Below, piece by piece: positions 24,002 to 33,073 of a stretch of DNA of 64,000 nucleotides (position 1 is the stretch's first letter; each line of letters begins with the position of its first letter). Made by a program: the position numbers and the translations under genes. This stretch comes from CAZEKB01 sp964512225. Its GTDB lineage: Bacteria > Myxococcota_A > UBA796 > UBA9615. The stretch covers positions 31,964-95,963 of the forward strand of contig CAZEKB010000009.1 in NCBI GenBank assembly GCA_964512225.1. Reading direction: 5' to 3'. The notes under the pieces are model-generated. The model was not told the DNA's origin, searched no databases, and saw only the letters and a list, made by a program, of their open reading frames with translations.

Positions 24002-25402
24002 ATGACCCTCACTCGCCTCCCCCTCGTCGTCGCCCTGCTGGCGGCCGCCTCCTCGCTGTCCTGCAACCGCGGAGACCCGGACGCTCCGACCCCCGCGCCC
24101 GTGGTCGACGCGTTCGAAGAGCTCGACTTCGCGACCCTCCCCGCCGAGTTCCCCGACGCGATCCGCGCCATCCGGGCCTCGCAGAAGTGGTCGAGCCGCA
24201 AGTCCGCGCGGCTGGACGACTTCGACCCGAAGGCCGACCCGCGCACGACGATCAAGCTCAAGATGAACCGCGAGCTGCTCGAGGGCGCCTTCGAGGCCGG
24301 CTCCGACTTCCTCGTGAAGTGGCAGGTCGAGGACGGGCACTTCCGCTACATGTACGACTGGATCACCGAGGAGTGGATCGAAGACGACCACCAGGTCCGC
24401 CAGGCCGCGGCGCTGTGGGGGCTGTCCACCTGCTACCGATACCGGCCGTCGGAGGAGATGAAGGCGGCGATCGACAAGGGCCTGGAGTTCTGGTTCAAGC
24501 AGACGAGCCCCGGCCCCGCCGAGGGCACGCTGCTCATGAAGTACCAGGACGCGCCGCGCATCGACTCGGGCAGCGTCGCGCTGGTGGCCCTCGCCATCAT
24601 CGAGTACATCCAGGCGTCCGCGCCGATGGACATCGACTACAAGGCCGAGCTCGAGGAGAAGCTCGACGGGTACCTGAACTTCCTCGTCTACCTGCAGCAC
24701 GACAGCGGCCACATCGCCAAGAACTACGACCACAAGCGCGCCAAGAAGTCGGCCGGATCCAGCCCCTACTACGACGGCGAGTCCCTCCTGGCGATGACGA
24801 AGGCCGCGCGGCAGCTCGGGCGCTCCCACCTCGTGCCCACGATCGAGAAGGCCGCCCGGGGCATGGCGGAGACGTACACCATCGAGTCCTGGGCCAAGGA
24901 CCGGGACAGCGCGCGCACGAAGGGCTTCTTCCAGTGGGGGAGCATGTCCTTCCGCGAGTACGTCGAGGCGGGCTGGAAGGACGCCGAGCTGTACGGCGAC
25001 GTGGCCCTCTCCCTGGGGTGGTGGATGTCCCACACGCACGCGACCCTCAAGCGCAGGCGCAACCACGCGTACGCGATCGAGGGCCTCATCGCGGGCTGGC
25101 AGATCGCCGAGTGGCGGGGCGACGTGGCGGCCGAGACGGACCTCCTGTACGTCCTGGACCGGTCGCTGTACAAGCTCACCAAGTGGCAGATCGGCGGCCC
25201 GCTGCACGACAAGAACAAGTGGCTCGTCGCGCAGGGCCCGATCACGGACACGATGGCGATCGGCGGCGTCATGAACGCGCGCAAGAAGAGCAAGCACCCG
25301 GTGCGCAAGGACGTCGCGCACCAGCTCCGCATCGACGTGACGCAGCACCAGATGCACGCCGTCACGCTCGGGCTCGAGGACGTCTACGTCGACGTGAAGT
25401 AG
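24002..25402 (+). CDS. lipoprotein with alpha/alpha-toroid-like fold, function unknown
   Basis: 466 residues. The signal peptide ends LLAAASSLSC, a lipobox, followed by NRGDPDAPTPAP. The mature protein is a series of paired helices with WQVEDGHFRYMYDW, DDHQVRQAAALWGLSTCYRY, HIAKNYDH, SPYYDGESLLAMTKAARQLG and HAYAIEGLIAGWQIAEWRGD. The alternating pattern of GxxLxA helices resembles (alpha/alpha)6 barrels of polysaccharide lyases, glycosyl hydrolases or LanC-like proteins, but I cannot name the family or point to catalytic residues with confidence. The ATG at 24002 is chosen for the signal peptide; an in-frame ATG at 23903 would add 33 unlikely residues. A CATACT -10-like element lies at 23970-23975. 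Confidence 0.75.
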   Translation: MTLTRLPLVVALLAAASSLSCNRGDPDAPTPAPVVDAFEELDFATLPAEFPDAIRAIRASQKWSSRKSARLDDFDPKADPRTTIKLKMNRELLEGAFEAGSDFLVKWQVEDGHFRYMYDWITEEWIEDDHQVRQAAALWGLSTCYRYRPSEEMKAAIDKGLEFWFKQTSPGPAEGTLLMKYQDAPRIDSGSVALVALAIIEYIQASAPMDIDYKAELEEKLDGYLNFLVYLQHDSGHIAKNYDHKRAKKSAGSSPYYDGESLLAMTKAARQLGRSHLVPTIEKAARGMAETYTIESWAKDRDSARTKGFFQWGSMSFREYVEAGWKDAELYGDVALSLGWWMSHTHATLKRRRNHAYAIEGLIAGWQIAEWRGDVAAETDLLYVLDRSLYKLTKWQIGGPLHDKNKWLVAQGPITDTMAIGGVMNARKKSKHPVRKDVAHQLRIDVTQHQMHAVTLGLEDVYVDVK

Positions 25403-25421
25403 GGCTCGCCCCCCCGGGGGG

Positions 25422-26549
25422 TCACTCCGCGAACGACATCGACGCGCCGTGCTCGAGCACGACGATGCGATCGAGGTCCAGTTTCGCCTCCTCGACCGCC
25501 GTGATGAGCTCGCGGTGGCCCTCGTCCATCGGCTCGTCCGTGAGGTCGAACGTGCCGTGGTGCACGGCGAGGAAGCGCTTGGCCCCCAGCACCCGGAACG
25601 CCTTGACCGCCTGCGACGGCGTGAGGTGCCCCTTCTCCAGGAACCACCGCGGCGCCCACCCCCCGATGGGCAGGGCGGCCACGTCCAGAGTCGGGAAGAC
25701 CCGCGCGATCGCCTTGAAGCCGCCGAACCAGCCGGTGTCCCCCGAGAAGTAGACCGAGCGGCTCCCCCGGATGACGTACCCGCCCCACAGGGCGTCGTCG
25801 GCGTCGAAGGTCCCGCGCCGATCCCAGTGCTGGGCGGGCACGAAGCACATCTCCACTCCCCGGACCGGGGTCGCCTGCCACCAGCCGAGCTCGATCACGT
25901 TCTCGCGGCACTGCTTGGGCAGGCGGGCGGCCATGCCCGTGGGGACGATGAGCGGCATGTCGTCGCCGAACTGCTCCCGGAGCTTGCGCAGCGACTTGCC
26001 GTCGAAGTGGTCCGCCCCCCCCTGGCTGATCAAGACGGCGTCGATGCGCGGGATGGCCCGCAGCGGCCACTGCTGGGGCGCCTTGCGCTTGTGCCCCCCG
26101 GCGTTGCCCAGCACGGGGTCGATGAGGACGGTGACGGTGTCCACGTCGACCATCAGCGACGAGTGGCCCAGCCAGCTGATCCGCGCGCCCTTGACGGCCT
26201 TGCGCCACCGGCTGCGGGGGTGCTCCTCGACCTCGGGCTCGAAGCCCAGGATCTTCTTGTCGATCGCCCACTGCGACCGCGTCGCCTTGTACTTGAGGGT
26301 GTCGACCGCGGACGGGTCGACCTCGATGCCCCAGGGGTTGGCGAGCGTGCCGTCCTCGGCCCGCGGCGACGCGAAGAACGGGGCGATCGACCACGGGATG
26401 CCGCCCGCGGGCGCGATCGACCGGATGGTCCCGTCCGGCCCCATCGCCTCGGCGGGCGGGAGCGGGGGCTGGAAGCCGGATCCGGACGACGTGGAGTTCG
26501 ACGAGGTCGGGGTCGTCATCTCAACAATGCGAACGGGGGAATCCGCCAT
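25422..26549 (-). CDS. metallo-beta-lactamase-fold protein (NAPE-PLD/UlaG-like) with altered metal motif
   Basis: 375 residues from the ATG at 26549; an internal ATG at 26520 is also possible. The core follows the NAPE-hydrolysing phospholipase D pattern: WLGHSSLMVDVDTVTVLIDPVLG, VPAQHWDRRG, SVYFSGDTGWFGGF, ALPIGGWAPRWF and AVHHGTFDLTDEP. In place of the metal motif HxHxDH it has SQGGADH (175-181): Asp180 and His181 remain, but both leading His are Gln176 and Gly178. The binuclear zinc site should therefore be incomplete, so the protein may be catalytically altered or inactive. It is third in an operon after a patatin and an unknown protein, consistent with lipid chemistry. Confidence 0.85.
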   Translation of the reverse strand: MADSPVRIVEMTTPTSSNSTSSGSGFQPPLPPAEAMGPDGTIRSIAPAGGIPWSIAPFFASPRAEDGTLANPWGIEVDPSAVDTLKYKATRSQWAIDKKILGFEPEVEEHPRSRWRKAVKGARISWLGHSSLMVDVDTVTVLIDPVLGNAGGHKRKAPQQWPLRAIPRIDAVLISQGGADHFDGKSLRKLREQFGDDMPLIVPTGMAARLPKQCRENVIELGWWQATPVRGVEMCFVPAQHWDRRGTFDADDALWGGYVIRGSRSVYFSGDTGWFGGFKAIARVFPTLDVAALPIGGWAPRWFLEKGHLTPSQAVKAFRVLGAKRFLAVHHGTFDLTDEPMDEGHRELITAVEEAKLDLDRIVVLEHGASMSFAE

Positions 26550-26578
26550 GTCGGATCCCAAGATACCGCGATCGGTCG

Positions 26579-27340
26579 TCAACCGTCGGGGCCTACCGGG
26601 ATCTCGGCCGCCCGCGCGTCGAACTCGACGGGGGTCCGGCACTCGCCCAGCAGGCGCTCACAGGCCCGCGGGAGCACCTCTTCGAAGAAGTGGGTCCACG
26701 CGACCCAGTCCGCCGGCTCTCCGGGGGCGGGCAGGCGCGCCCGCACCGCCGCCAGGTACCGCGCCGGCAGCCGTCGAGGCAGCAGGACGTGCTTGCCGAG
26801 GTCGTGCCCCACCGAGGCGAGCCGGCCCGCGAGCACGCCCCGCGCCCACTCGAAGCGACGCAGGGGGCGCGCGAGGGCGCGATCGGCCCACTGCCACAGC
26901 CCCGGGCGCGGCACGTGGATGGGGACGACGCCTTCGGCGAGGGAGCGGACCCACCGCTCGGGGGGCACGACGTCGCGGTCCAGGAGGATCAGGCGGGGTA
27001 CGAAGGCGAGGGGGACGTCCGCCGCCGCGGCGCGGGCGATGAGCGTCGCGGGGGTGGGCACGGTCCGGAGGACGTGCGCGTCGTCCTGGGCGAAGCCGAG
27101 GAGGTCTCGGACGGCGCGATGAGCCCCCCCGCGCAGGGGCCCGGGGATCGGGCGGAATCGTGTGCGACCGCCGGGGTCGAGGTCCTCGGGCAGGGGGGGG
27201 AACCGCAGCGCGCGGCCTCCGTCGGGCAGGTCGAGGACGCGCACGGGGGCGACGTGCTCCGCCCAGCACGCGAGGAACGGGGCGAGGACCTCGGCCTCGG
27301 CCTCGAGGACGGCGGGGGCGAGGTCGACCTGCAGGCTCAC
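26579..27340 (-). CDS. hypothetical protein coupled to patatin
   Basis: 253 residues from a GTG that overlaps the patatin TGA (GTGA). There is no signal peptide or membrane helix. The sequence is rich in Arg, Pro and Leu, with recognisable order in LIARAAAADVPLAFVPRLILLDRDVVPPERWV, which reads as helix, strand and acidic turn (here cited in parts: LIARAAAADVPLAF then VPRLILLDRDVVPPERWV), and a C-terminal helix pair around WVAWTHFFEEVLPRACERLL. I do not recognise it. The upstream continuation of the open frame to 28111 is the shadow of the patatin gene. Its coupling suggests a partner or regulator of the lipase. Confidence 0.6.
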   Translation of the reverse strand: MSLQVDLAPAVLEAEAEVLAPFLACWAEHVAPVRVLDLPDGGRALRFPPLPEDLDPGGRTRFRPIPGPLRGGAHRAVRDLLGFAQDDAHVLRTVPTPATLIARAAAADVPLAFVPRLILLDRDVVPPERWVRSLAEGVVPIHVPRPGLWQWADRALARPLRRFEWARGVLAGRLASVGHDLGKHVLLPRRLPARYLAAVRARLPAPGEPADWVAWTHFFEEVLPRACERLLGECRTPVEFDARAAEIPVGPDG

Positions 27341-28035
27341 GGGGACTCGAGGACCGCGAGCGTGCGGGCCCGGGCCGCCTCGAACCGGCCGCGGACGTCT
27401 CCGAGGTCGAGGAAGCTCGCGCCGGACCGGGGCGACCGGACGACCCGCACCCCGGGCGTCGCGTCGCCGGGATCGCCCTCGCCGGCCTTCCCCCCGAAGG
27501 CCCCCCCCGTGGACTTCAGGAGGTGGAGCAGGACGTCGGCCCCCGGGCGCTGGACCCGCCACGCTCCGAGGCCGGTGCGGTCGACCATCCCGCCGTCGGC
27601 CAGCGGACGCCCGGCCACGGGCACGGCCGCGAAGATCCGGGGGATCGCCATGGACGCGGCGACCGCCTCGGGCAGGGGCCCCGACGTCACCAGCTCGGCC
27701 TCGCCCCGATCGTTCATGACGCCCACCCCGAACGGCATGCTCAGGCCCTCGAACGTCGCCGGCACGCGGTCGCGGAGCAGCGCGATCACGGCCCGGAGCG
27801 AGACGAACCCGCGCCAGGGCGTGAGGGTGGGGCGCAGGAACCACGCCGGGGGCTTCTCGAAGAGCAGCTCGAGCAGCGCCGATCGGGGCAGCCCGGCGGC
27901 GATCCCGACGCCCGCGAGCGCCCCCGACGACGTGCCGCACACCCCGCCGACGTCCACCCCGGCGTCCTCCACGGCGGCGAGGAAACCGGCGTGGGACGCG
28001 AACGCCAAGAAGCCGCTGGAGAGGACCAGATCCAC
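27337..28035 (-). CDS. patatin-like phospholipase
   Basis: 232 residues. The nucleophile elbow is GTSSG with Ser36, and the catalytic Asp sits in LADGGMVDR (about 145-153), giving the Ser-Asp dyad of patatin lipases. The oxyanion-hole loop, usually GGGxRG, is LSSGFLAFASHAG at 5-17, still Gly-containing but atypical, similar to short bacterial RssA-like forms. It has no signal peptide, so it probably acts on the cytoplasmic side or is exported by another route. It starts 45 bases from the divergent kinase gene and leads an operon with an unknown protein and an MBL-fold protein. Confidence 0.85.
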   Translation of the reverse strand: MDLVLSSGFLAFASHAGFLAAVEDAGVDVGGVCGTSSGALAGVGIAAGLPRSALLELLFEKPPAWFLRPTLTPWRGFVSLRAVIALLRDRVPATFEGLSMPFGVGVMNDRGEAELVTSGPLPEAVAASMAIPRIFAAVPVAGRPLADGGMVDRTGLGAWRVQRPGADVLLHLLKSTGGAFGGKAGEGDPGDATPGVRVVRSPRSGASFLDLGDVRGRFEAARARTLAVLESP

Positions 28036-28079
28036 GTCGGGAGCGTATCCTTGTCGCGGGGGATCTTCGAGGACACGGC

Positions 28080-31000
28080 GTGGGCAGCGAGGAAGCGGAC
28101 TTCGAGGGCACCGATCGCTACCGGGTCCTGGGGAGGCTGGGGGAGGGTGGCCAGGGCTGGGTCTACCGCGTGTTCGACGCCAAGCGCGAGATGGAGCTGG
28201 CGCTCAAGCGCGTGAAGCGGCTGGGCGGACAGGGGCTGTACGAGCTCAAGCGCGAGTACCGCATCCGTCAGGGGATCCACCACCCGGGACTCGTCCGCCT
28301 CGTCGACCTGCACGTCCCCCCGCCGGAGGACCCCGACGACAACGCCTTCTTCACCATGGAGATCGTGGTGGGGACGGACTTCCTGCGGTGGCTCTGGAAG
28401 GGCACGTCCCGGCCTCAGGAGTTTCGGCCGACCCAGGTCCCGCAGGGCCCCACGACGGATCCGTCGGACGGGCTGGAGCCCACCGAGTCGGACCCCCTCG
28501 GCGCGGGCTCGCCCATGCCCACCGGGCCCGACGCGGAGGGGTTCGAGGCGCGGCTCCGGAGCGGCTTCGGTCAGCTCGTCGAGGCGCTGGACGCGCTGCA
28601 CCGACAGGGCGTCCACCACCGGGACGTCAAGCCCGCCAATACCTTCGTGACGGACGAAGACCGGGTCGTGCTCGTGGACTTCGGCCTGTCGAGCCGCATC
28701 CCGTCGTGGGAGCGCCCCGAACGCCACGGACTGCGGCCCGCGGGGACCGTCGACTACATGGCGCCCGAGCAGGCGCGCAACCACCCCCCGACCCCGGCCG
28801 TCGACCTGTACGCCGTGGGCGCGATGCTGTTCCAGGCGCTCACCGGGCGGCTGCCGTTCCGGGGCACGCCGAAGCACATCCTCGAGTGGAAGCAGCAGAA
28901 CGACGCGCCGCACCCCCTGTCGCTCTCGCCCGAGGTGCCGCGGGATCTCGCCGAGCTCGCGCGCGACCTCCTCGAGCGGGACCCGCAGCGTCGCCCGCGG
29001 GCCGAGGAGGTGCTCGACCGCCTGTCCGGGCACACCCAGTCGTTCGGCGAGTTCGGGCCCGACGACGAGACGGGGGAGGTGAACGTCACGCTGCCGCTCA
29101 TCCAGCCGCCGGGGCGGGTCGCGTTCGTGGGGCGCGGGGGCGAGATCGCGACGATGCGACGGGCCTGGGAGCGGGCGGCGACCACCGAGCGGCTGCAGGT
29201 CGTGCACGTCGTGGGCGAGTCGGGGATCGGCAAGACGGCGACCGTAGGCGAGTTCCTGACCTGGGTGCGCCGCGACCAGAAGGCGCTGGTCTTCCAGGGG
29301 CGGTGTCGGCTCCACGAGAGCGTTCCCTACAAGGCCCTCGACGCGGTGGTGGACGGGGTCGGGGCCCGCCTCGCCCGCGTGCGGCCGGACGCGGTCGACG
29401 CCCTGCTGCCCGAGCACCGGTGGGAGCTGACGCGGATCTTCCCCGTGCTCGGGCGACTCAAGTCGTTCGCCGACGTCCGCGCCCCCGATCACGAGCCGGA
29501 GCCGGCGGTGGTCCGGGAGCGGGGCGTTCGGGCTCTGCGCATCCTGCTCGAGCGCCTCTCGCGGATCCGCCCCTTCGTGGCGTGGATCGACGACCTGCAG
29601 TGGACGGACCGAGACAGCCTCGACGTCCTCAAGGAGCTCGTGCGGGGGGCCGAGGCGCCGCAGGCCGTACTCGTGCTGTCCTACCGGGCCGAGGACCGGG
29701 ACGGCGAGGCGCTGCGGGCGGTGCGCGCGCTCGACGGGCTGCGGGTCGAGGACGAGCACGTCCACGAGGTCCACCTCGGCGCGCTCGCGGACGCCGAGCT
29801 GCTGGAGCTCGCGGGCTCTGTGCTCGACGCTCACCAGCCGGACTTCTCGAAGCGGGCCGAGGAGATCATCCGCGACTGCGGCGGCAGCCCCTTCTTCGCG
29901 GGGCAGCTCGCCCTGCACGCGTCGGCCGCCGCCGAGGACGGCTCGGAGATCTCCCTCGGGAACGTCGTGCTCCGTCGTATCGAGTCGCTCCCGCCCACCC
30001 CGCGCAAGCTCCTGGACTTCGTCTCGGTACTCGGTCGCACGACCTCCGAGGAGTTCGTACTGCAGGCCGCGGGCGCGAGCGCGGGCGACGAGCTGCTCCT
30101 GGCCGAGCTCGCCGACTCGCGCCTCCTGCGGCGCACGTCGTCGGGGGCCGGGGCGGCCGTCGCGCCGTACCACGACAAGCTCACCGAGTCCGTGCTCGGG
30201 GCCCTCGCGGCGAACGATCGGCGGTCGATCCACCGCTCGATCGCCGAGTCGCTGGAGGGCCGACCGACCCTGGACCTCGAGTCGCTCTACCGCCACTGGC
30301 GCGGGGCCGACGACCGCGGCAAGGCGGGCGGCTACGCTGCCCAGGCCGGTGACCGGGCGGCCGAGACGCTGGCGTTCGACCGGGCCTCGGTGCTCTACGA
30401 GCGCGCCCTCGACCTCCTCGGCGACGACGTCGATCGTGCGTCGCTGCTCCGCAAGCTCGCGGACGCCCTCGCGAACCGCGGCCGGGGCGAGGAGGCGGGG
30501 CGACGGTACGAGGAGGCCGCGGTCGCGGCGGGCGAAGGCGGCGCGCCCCGGCTGGAGGTGCTCCGAGTGCGTCGCTGGGCGGCGGAGCAGTACCTGCAGG
30601 CGGGGGCCTACGAGCGAGGCATGGAGATCTTCCGGGCGGTGCTCGGCGAGCTGAAGGTCCGGGTCCCCCGCAGACCGCTGCTCGTATCGGTCTTCGGGCG
30701 CCTGTGGGCGGCGCTGCGGGGGCTCCGTCACCGCGACCTGTCCGAGGCGGACGTGCAGGAGGAGACGCGGCATCGGCTCGACGCGCTTTGGGGCGCGGGC
30801 ACCCGGCTCGCCCCGATCAACCACGGGCTCGCCGACTCGCTGGGGGTGCTGTACCTGCTCGAGGCGATGCGGGGCGGGGATCGGCTGCGCGTCGCCCGGG
30901 GGATCCTCAACGAGTCCGTCTGGAACGCCGGGATCGGCGGGCCGATGCTCGTGCGGCGCTACTGGAAGCTCATGGCCCGGGGGCGCGCCCTGGCGGCCAC

Positions 31001-31925
31001 GAGCAACGAGCCCTACGACCGCGGCTTCGTGATGCACACCGAGGGCCTCGCGGCGTGGCATCGCGGCGACTGGGCGCGGTCCGCCCGGCTCTGCAACGAG
31101 TGCACGCGCATCTTCCGCGACGCCACCACCGGCACCGCCTGGGAGGTGGACTGGACCCGGCTGTACGCCCTGAGCGCGCGCATGTACCTGGGCGACGTGG
31201 AGGGCGTCGCCCGGGACCTGGAGGCCACCCACGAAGGCGCGCTCGCTCGCGGCGACGTCCTCGCCGCCAACAACTTCCGGCTCGGGGTCGCCTCGATCGC
31301 CCGGCTGCTCATCGGCGACGTGGACGCGGCCCTCGATCTGGCCGAGCGGGCGCGACGCACGTGGCCCACCGGGACCTACCACTCGCAGCGGTACCAGTAC
31401 GTCCTGTTCATGACGCAGGCCGCGCTCTTCCGCGGGCGGCCCTGGGAGGCGTGGTCGCTGATCGACGAGGCCTGGCCGCGCCTCAAGGCGGCGCACTTCC
31501 TGGACCTCGAGGTCCCGCGGGTGGAGCTCGCGCACCTGCGCGGTCGGGCGGCCCTCGCGGCGGCGGCGAGCCCCACCCGGGAGGCCGGGGCGGGCAGGCC
31601 CGGCAAGGCGCGTCTGCTCCGGTCGGCGGCCTCGGCGGCCCGCACGGTGGCGGGATCGTCGACACCCCCGGCCGCCCCCCTCGCGAGCCTGCTGCGGGCC
31701 TCGATCGCGAAGATCAAGGGGCGCCCCGCGGCCGGCGTGGACCACGCGCTGGCCGAAGCAGAGGTCGGGTTCGAGGCGGCGAGCATGGCGCTGTACCGCG
31801 AGGTCACCGCGGCGGTGCGGGTGGCCCGGCGGACGGGCGAGCCCCTGCGGGCGCAGGGCCCGGCCACCGAGGCCGTCGCGGACCTGCCCGCGGCCGTCGC
31901 CATGCTCGCTCCGGGCCTGCTGTGA
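28080..31925 (+). CDS. Ser/Thr protein kinase fused to an AAA-type ATPase and TPR array
   Basis: 1281 residues from a GTG start. Residues about 11-320 are a Hanks-type kinase: LGEGGQGWVY, Lys43 in LALKRVK, HRDVKPAN with Asp182, DFG Asp200 and GTVDYMAPEQ. It has a 50-residue Pro/Thr/Ser-rich insert (about 105-155) before the C-lobe. From about 345 an AAA_16/STAND-like ATPase follows: VAFVGRGGEIATMRRAW, Walker A GESGIGKT (Lys385), and Walker B FVAWIDDLQW near 500. The second half (about 700-1260) is helical with TPR-like units. This architecture is common in myxobacterial regulators. Its stop overlaps the start of an FAD monooxygenase gene (GTGA). The signal sensed is unknown. Confidence 0.93.
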   Translation: MGSEEADFEGTDRYRVLGRLGEGGQGWVYRVFDAKREMELALKRVKRLGGQGLYELKREYRIRQGIHHPGLVRLVDLHVPPPEDPDDNAFFTMEIVVGTDFLRWLWKGTSRPQEFRPTQVPQGPTTDPSDGLEPTESDPLGAGSPMPTGPDAEGFEARLRSGFGQLVEALDALHRQGVHHRDVKPANTFVTDEDRVVLVDFGLSSRIPSWERPERHGLRPAGTVDYMAPEQARNHPPTPAVDLYAVGAMLFQALTGRLPFRGTPKHILEWKQQNDAPHPLSLSPEVPRDLAELARDLLERDPQRRPRAEEVLDRLSGHTQSFGEFGPDDETGEVNVTLPLIQPPGRVAFVGRGGEIATMRRAWERAATTERLQVVHVVGESGIGKTATVGEFLTWVRRDQKALVFQGRCRLHESVPYKALDAVVDGVGARLARVRPDAVDALLPEHRWELTRIFPVLGRLKSFADVRAPDHEPEPAVVRERGVRALRILLERLSRIRPFVAWIDDLQWTDRDSLDVLKELVRGAEAPQAVLVLSYRAEDRDGEALRAVRALDGLRVEDEHVHEVHLGALADAELLELAGSVLDAHQPDFSKRAEEIIRDCGGSPFFAGQLALHASAAAEDGSEISLGNVVLRRIESLPPTPRKLLDFVSVLGRTTSEEFVLQAAGASAGDELLLAELADSRLLRRTSSGAGAAVAPYHDKLTESVLGALAANDRRSIHRSIAESLEGRPTLDLESLYRHWRGADDRGKAGGYAAQAGDRAAETLAFDRASVLYERALDLLGDDVDRASLLRKLADALANRGRGEEAGRRYEEAAVAAGEGGAPRLEVLRVRRWAAEQYLQAGAYERGMEIFRAVLGELKVRVPRRPLLVSVFGRLWAALRGLRHRDLSEADVQEETRHRLDALWGAGTRLAPINHGLADSLGVLYLLEAMRGGDRLRVARGILNESVWNAGIGGPMLVRRYWKLMARGRALAATSNEPYDRGFVMHTEGLAAWHRGDWARSARLCNECTRIFRDATTGTAWEVDWTRLYALSARMYLGDVEGVARDLEATHEGALARGDVLAANNFRLGVASIARLLIGDVDAALDLAERARRTWPTGTYHSQRYQYVLFMTQAALFRGRPWEAWSLIDEAWPRLKAAHFLDLEVPRVELAHLRGRAALAAAASPTREAGAGRPGKARLLRSAASAARTVAGSSTPPAAPLASLLRASIAKIKGRPAAGVDHALAEAEVGFEAASMALYREVTAAVRVARRTGEPLRAQGPATEAVADLPAAVAMLAPGLL

Positions 31926-33073
31926 GCCTCCGGATCGCGGTCGCCGGGGGCGGCATCGCCGGGCTCGCGACGGCCGTCGCCCTCCGGTCCGAGGGGCACA
32001 CGGTCGACGTATACGAGCGCCGGGAGGACCCCGCGCAGGGAGGCGCCCTCCTGCTGTGGAGCAACGCGCTGCACGCGCTGGGCGAGCTCGGCCTCGCCGA
32101 CGCGGTCCTCGCCCGCTCGACGCCCGCCCACGTCGCGGAGTTCCGCGACCTCCACGGCCGTCCGCTGTGGTCGCTGCCGCTGCAGGCGCTCTCCCGGCGC
32201 GCGGGCGCCCCCACCGTCGTGGTGTCTCGGGGGGACCTCATCGGCGCGCTTCGGCACGCGGCGGGGGACGCGCTGACGACGGGCCGGCGCGTCGTCGGCG
32301 GGCGCGACGACGGCGACCGCGTGGTCCCCCGGTTCGAGGACGGCTCGGAGGGCCCGCCCGCCGACGCGCTCCTCGGGGCCGACGGGCTCAACTCGGCGGT
32401 GCGCGAGCAGCTCTTCGGGGACGAGCCGCCGCGGCCCCTGGGACAGGTCGCCTGGGTGGCCACGGTCGACCACCCCGCGCTCCGCCTCCCGATCGGCACC
32501 TCGGTCACCTGGGTGGGGCCGGGCCTGCGGTTCTGGCTGTCGAACCTCGGCGAGCGCCTCTACTGGTACACGACGGCCGTGGATCGACCGGAGCGTCCGG
32601 CGCCCGAGGCCGGGGATCACGCGGGCCTCATCGCCCTGCACCGGGAGTTCGTCGCCCCCGTCCCGCAGCTCATCGAAGCGACCCCGCCCGAGGCCGTGCT
32701 GCGCACGGTCATCCGGGATCGCCCGCCCCGGGTGGGGTGGGGGCGCGGCCGCGTCTACCTGGTGGGCGACGCGGCCCACGCGATGACGCCCGACCTCGGT
32801 CAGGGCGCCTGCCAGGCCCTCGAGGACGCGGTGGTGCTCGGGCGCACGCTCGGGCGCATCCCCGACGTCGTCGCGGCGCTGGACTGCTACGAAGCGGAGC
32901 GCCGGGAGCGCACGGCCTTCCTCACCCGGCTCGCGCACCTGGCCGCGCAGCGCTCGATGCCCCTCGCCCCCCCGGGCACGACGCCGGGGCCGAGGATCAC
33001 GTTGATCAGGTTGGCGATCTGCTGGGCCGAGCTCGCGGTCTGGGTCGTGTTCGTGAGCGCGGACAGCAGCTGA
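31922..33073 (+). CDS. FAD-dependent monooxygenase (PHBH/UbiH class)
   Basis: 383 residues from a GTG inside the kinase stop codon. Class A flavin monooxygenase signatures are in place: the N-terminal Rossmann motif RIAVAGGGIAGLATAVAL with VYERRE, the middle DALLGADGLNSAVRE (DG motif), and GRVYLVGDAAHAMTPDLGQGACQALEDA (GD motif). It probably hydroxylates a small aromatic or lipidic molecule with NAD(P)H and O2. Its last 187 bases overlap the 3' end of the opposing oxidoreductase gene; the part up to YEAERRERTAFLTRLAHLAAQ looks like genuine family sequence, the final 35 residues less so. Confidence 0.9.
   Translation: MSLRIAVAGGGIAGLATAVALRSEGHTVDVYERREDPAQGGALLLWSNALHALGELGLADAVLARSTPAHVAEFRDLHGRPLWSLPLQALSRRAGAPTVVVSRGDLIGALRHAAGDALTTGRRVVGGRDDGDRVVPRFEDGSEGPPADALLGADGLNSAVREQLFGDEPPRPLGQVAWVATVDHPALRLPIGTSVTWVGPGLRFWLSNLGERLYWYTTAVDRPERPAPEAGDHAGLIALHREFVAPVPQLIEATPPEAVLRTVIRDRPPRVGWGRGRVYLVGDAAHAMTPDLGQGACQALEDAVVLGRTLGRIPDVVAALDCYEAERRERTAFLTRLAHLAAQRSMPLAPPGTTPGPRITLIRLAICWAELAVWVVFVSADSS

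Noticed and set aside
25403..25421. CCCCCCCGGGGGG between convergent genes as a terminator
   Set aside because: The palindrome has no loop, so a stable hairpin is doubtful; it may be chance in GC-rich DNA.
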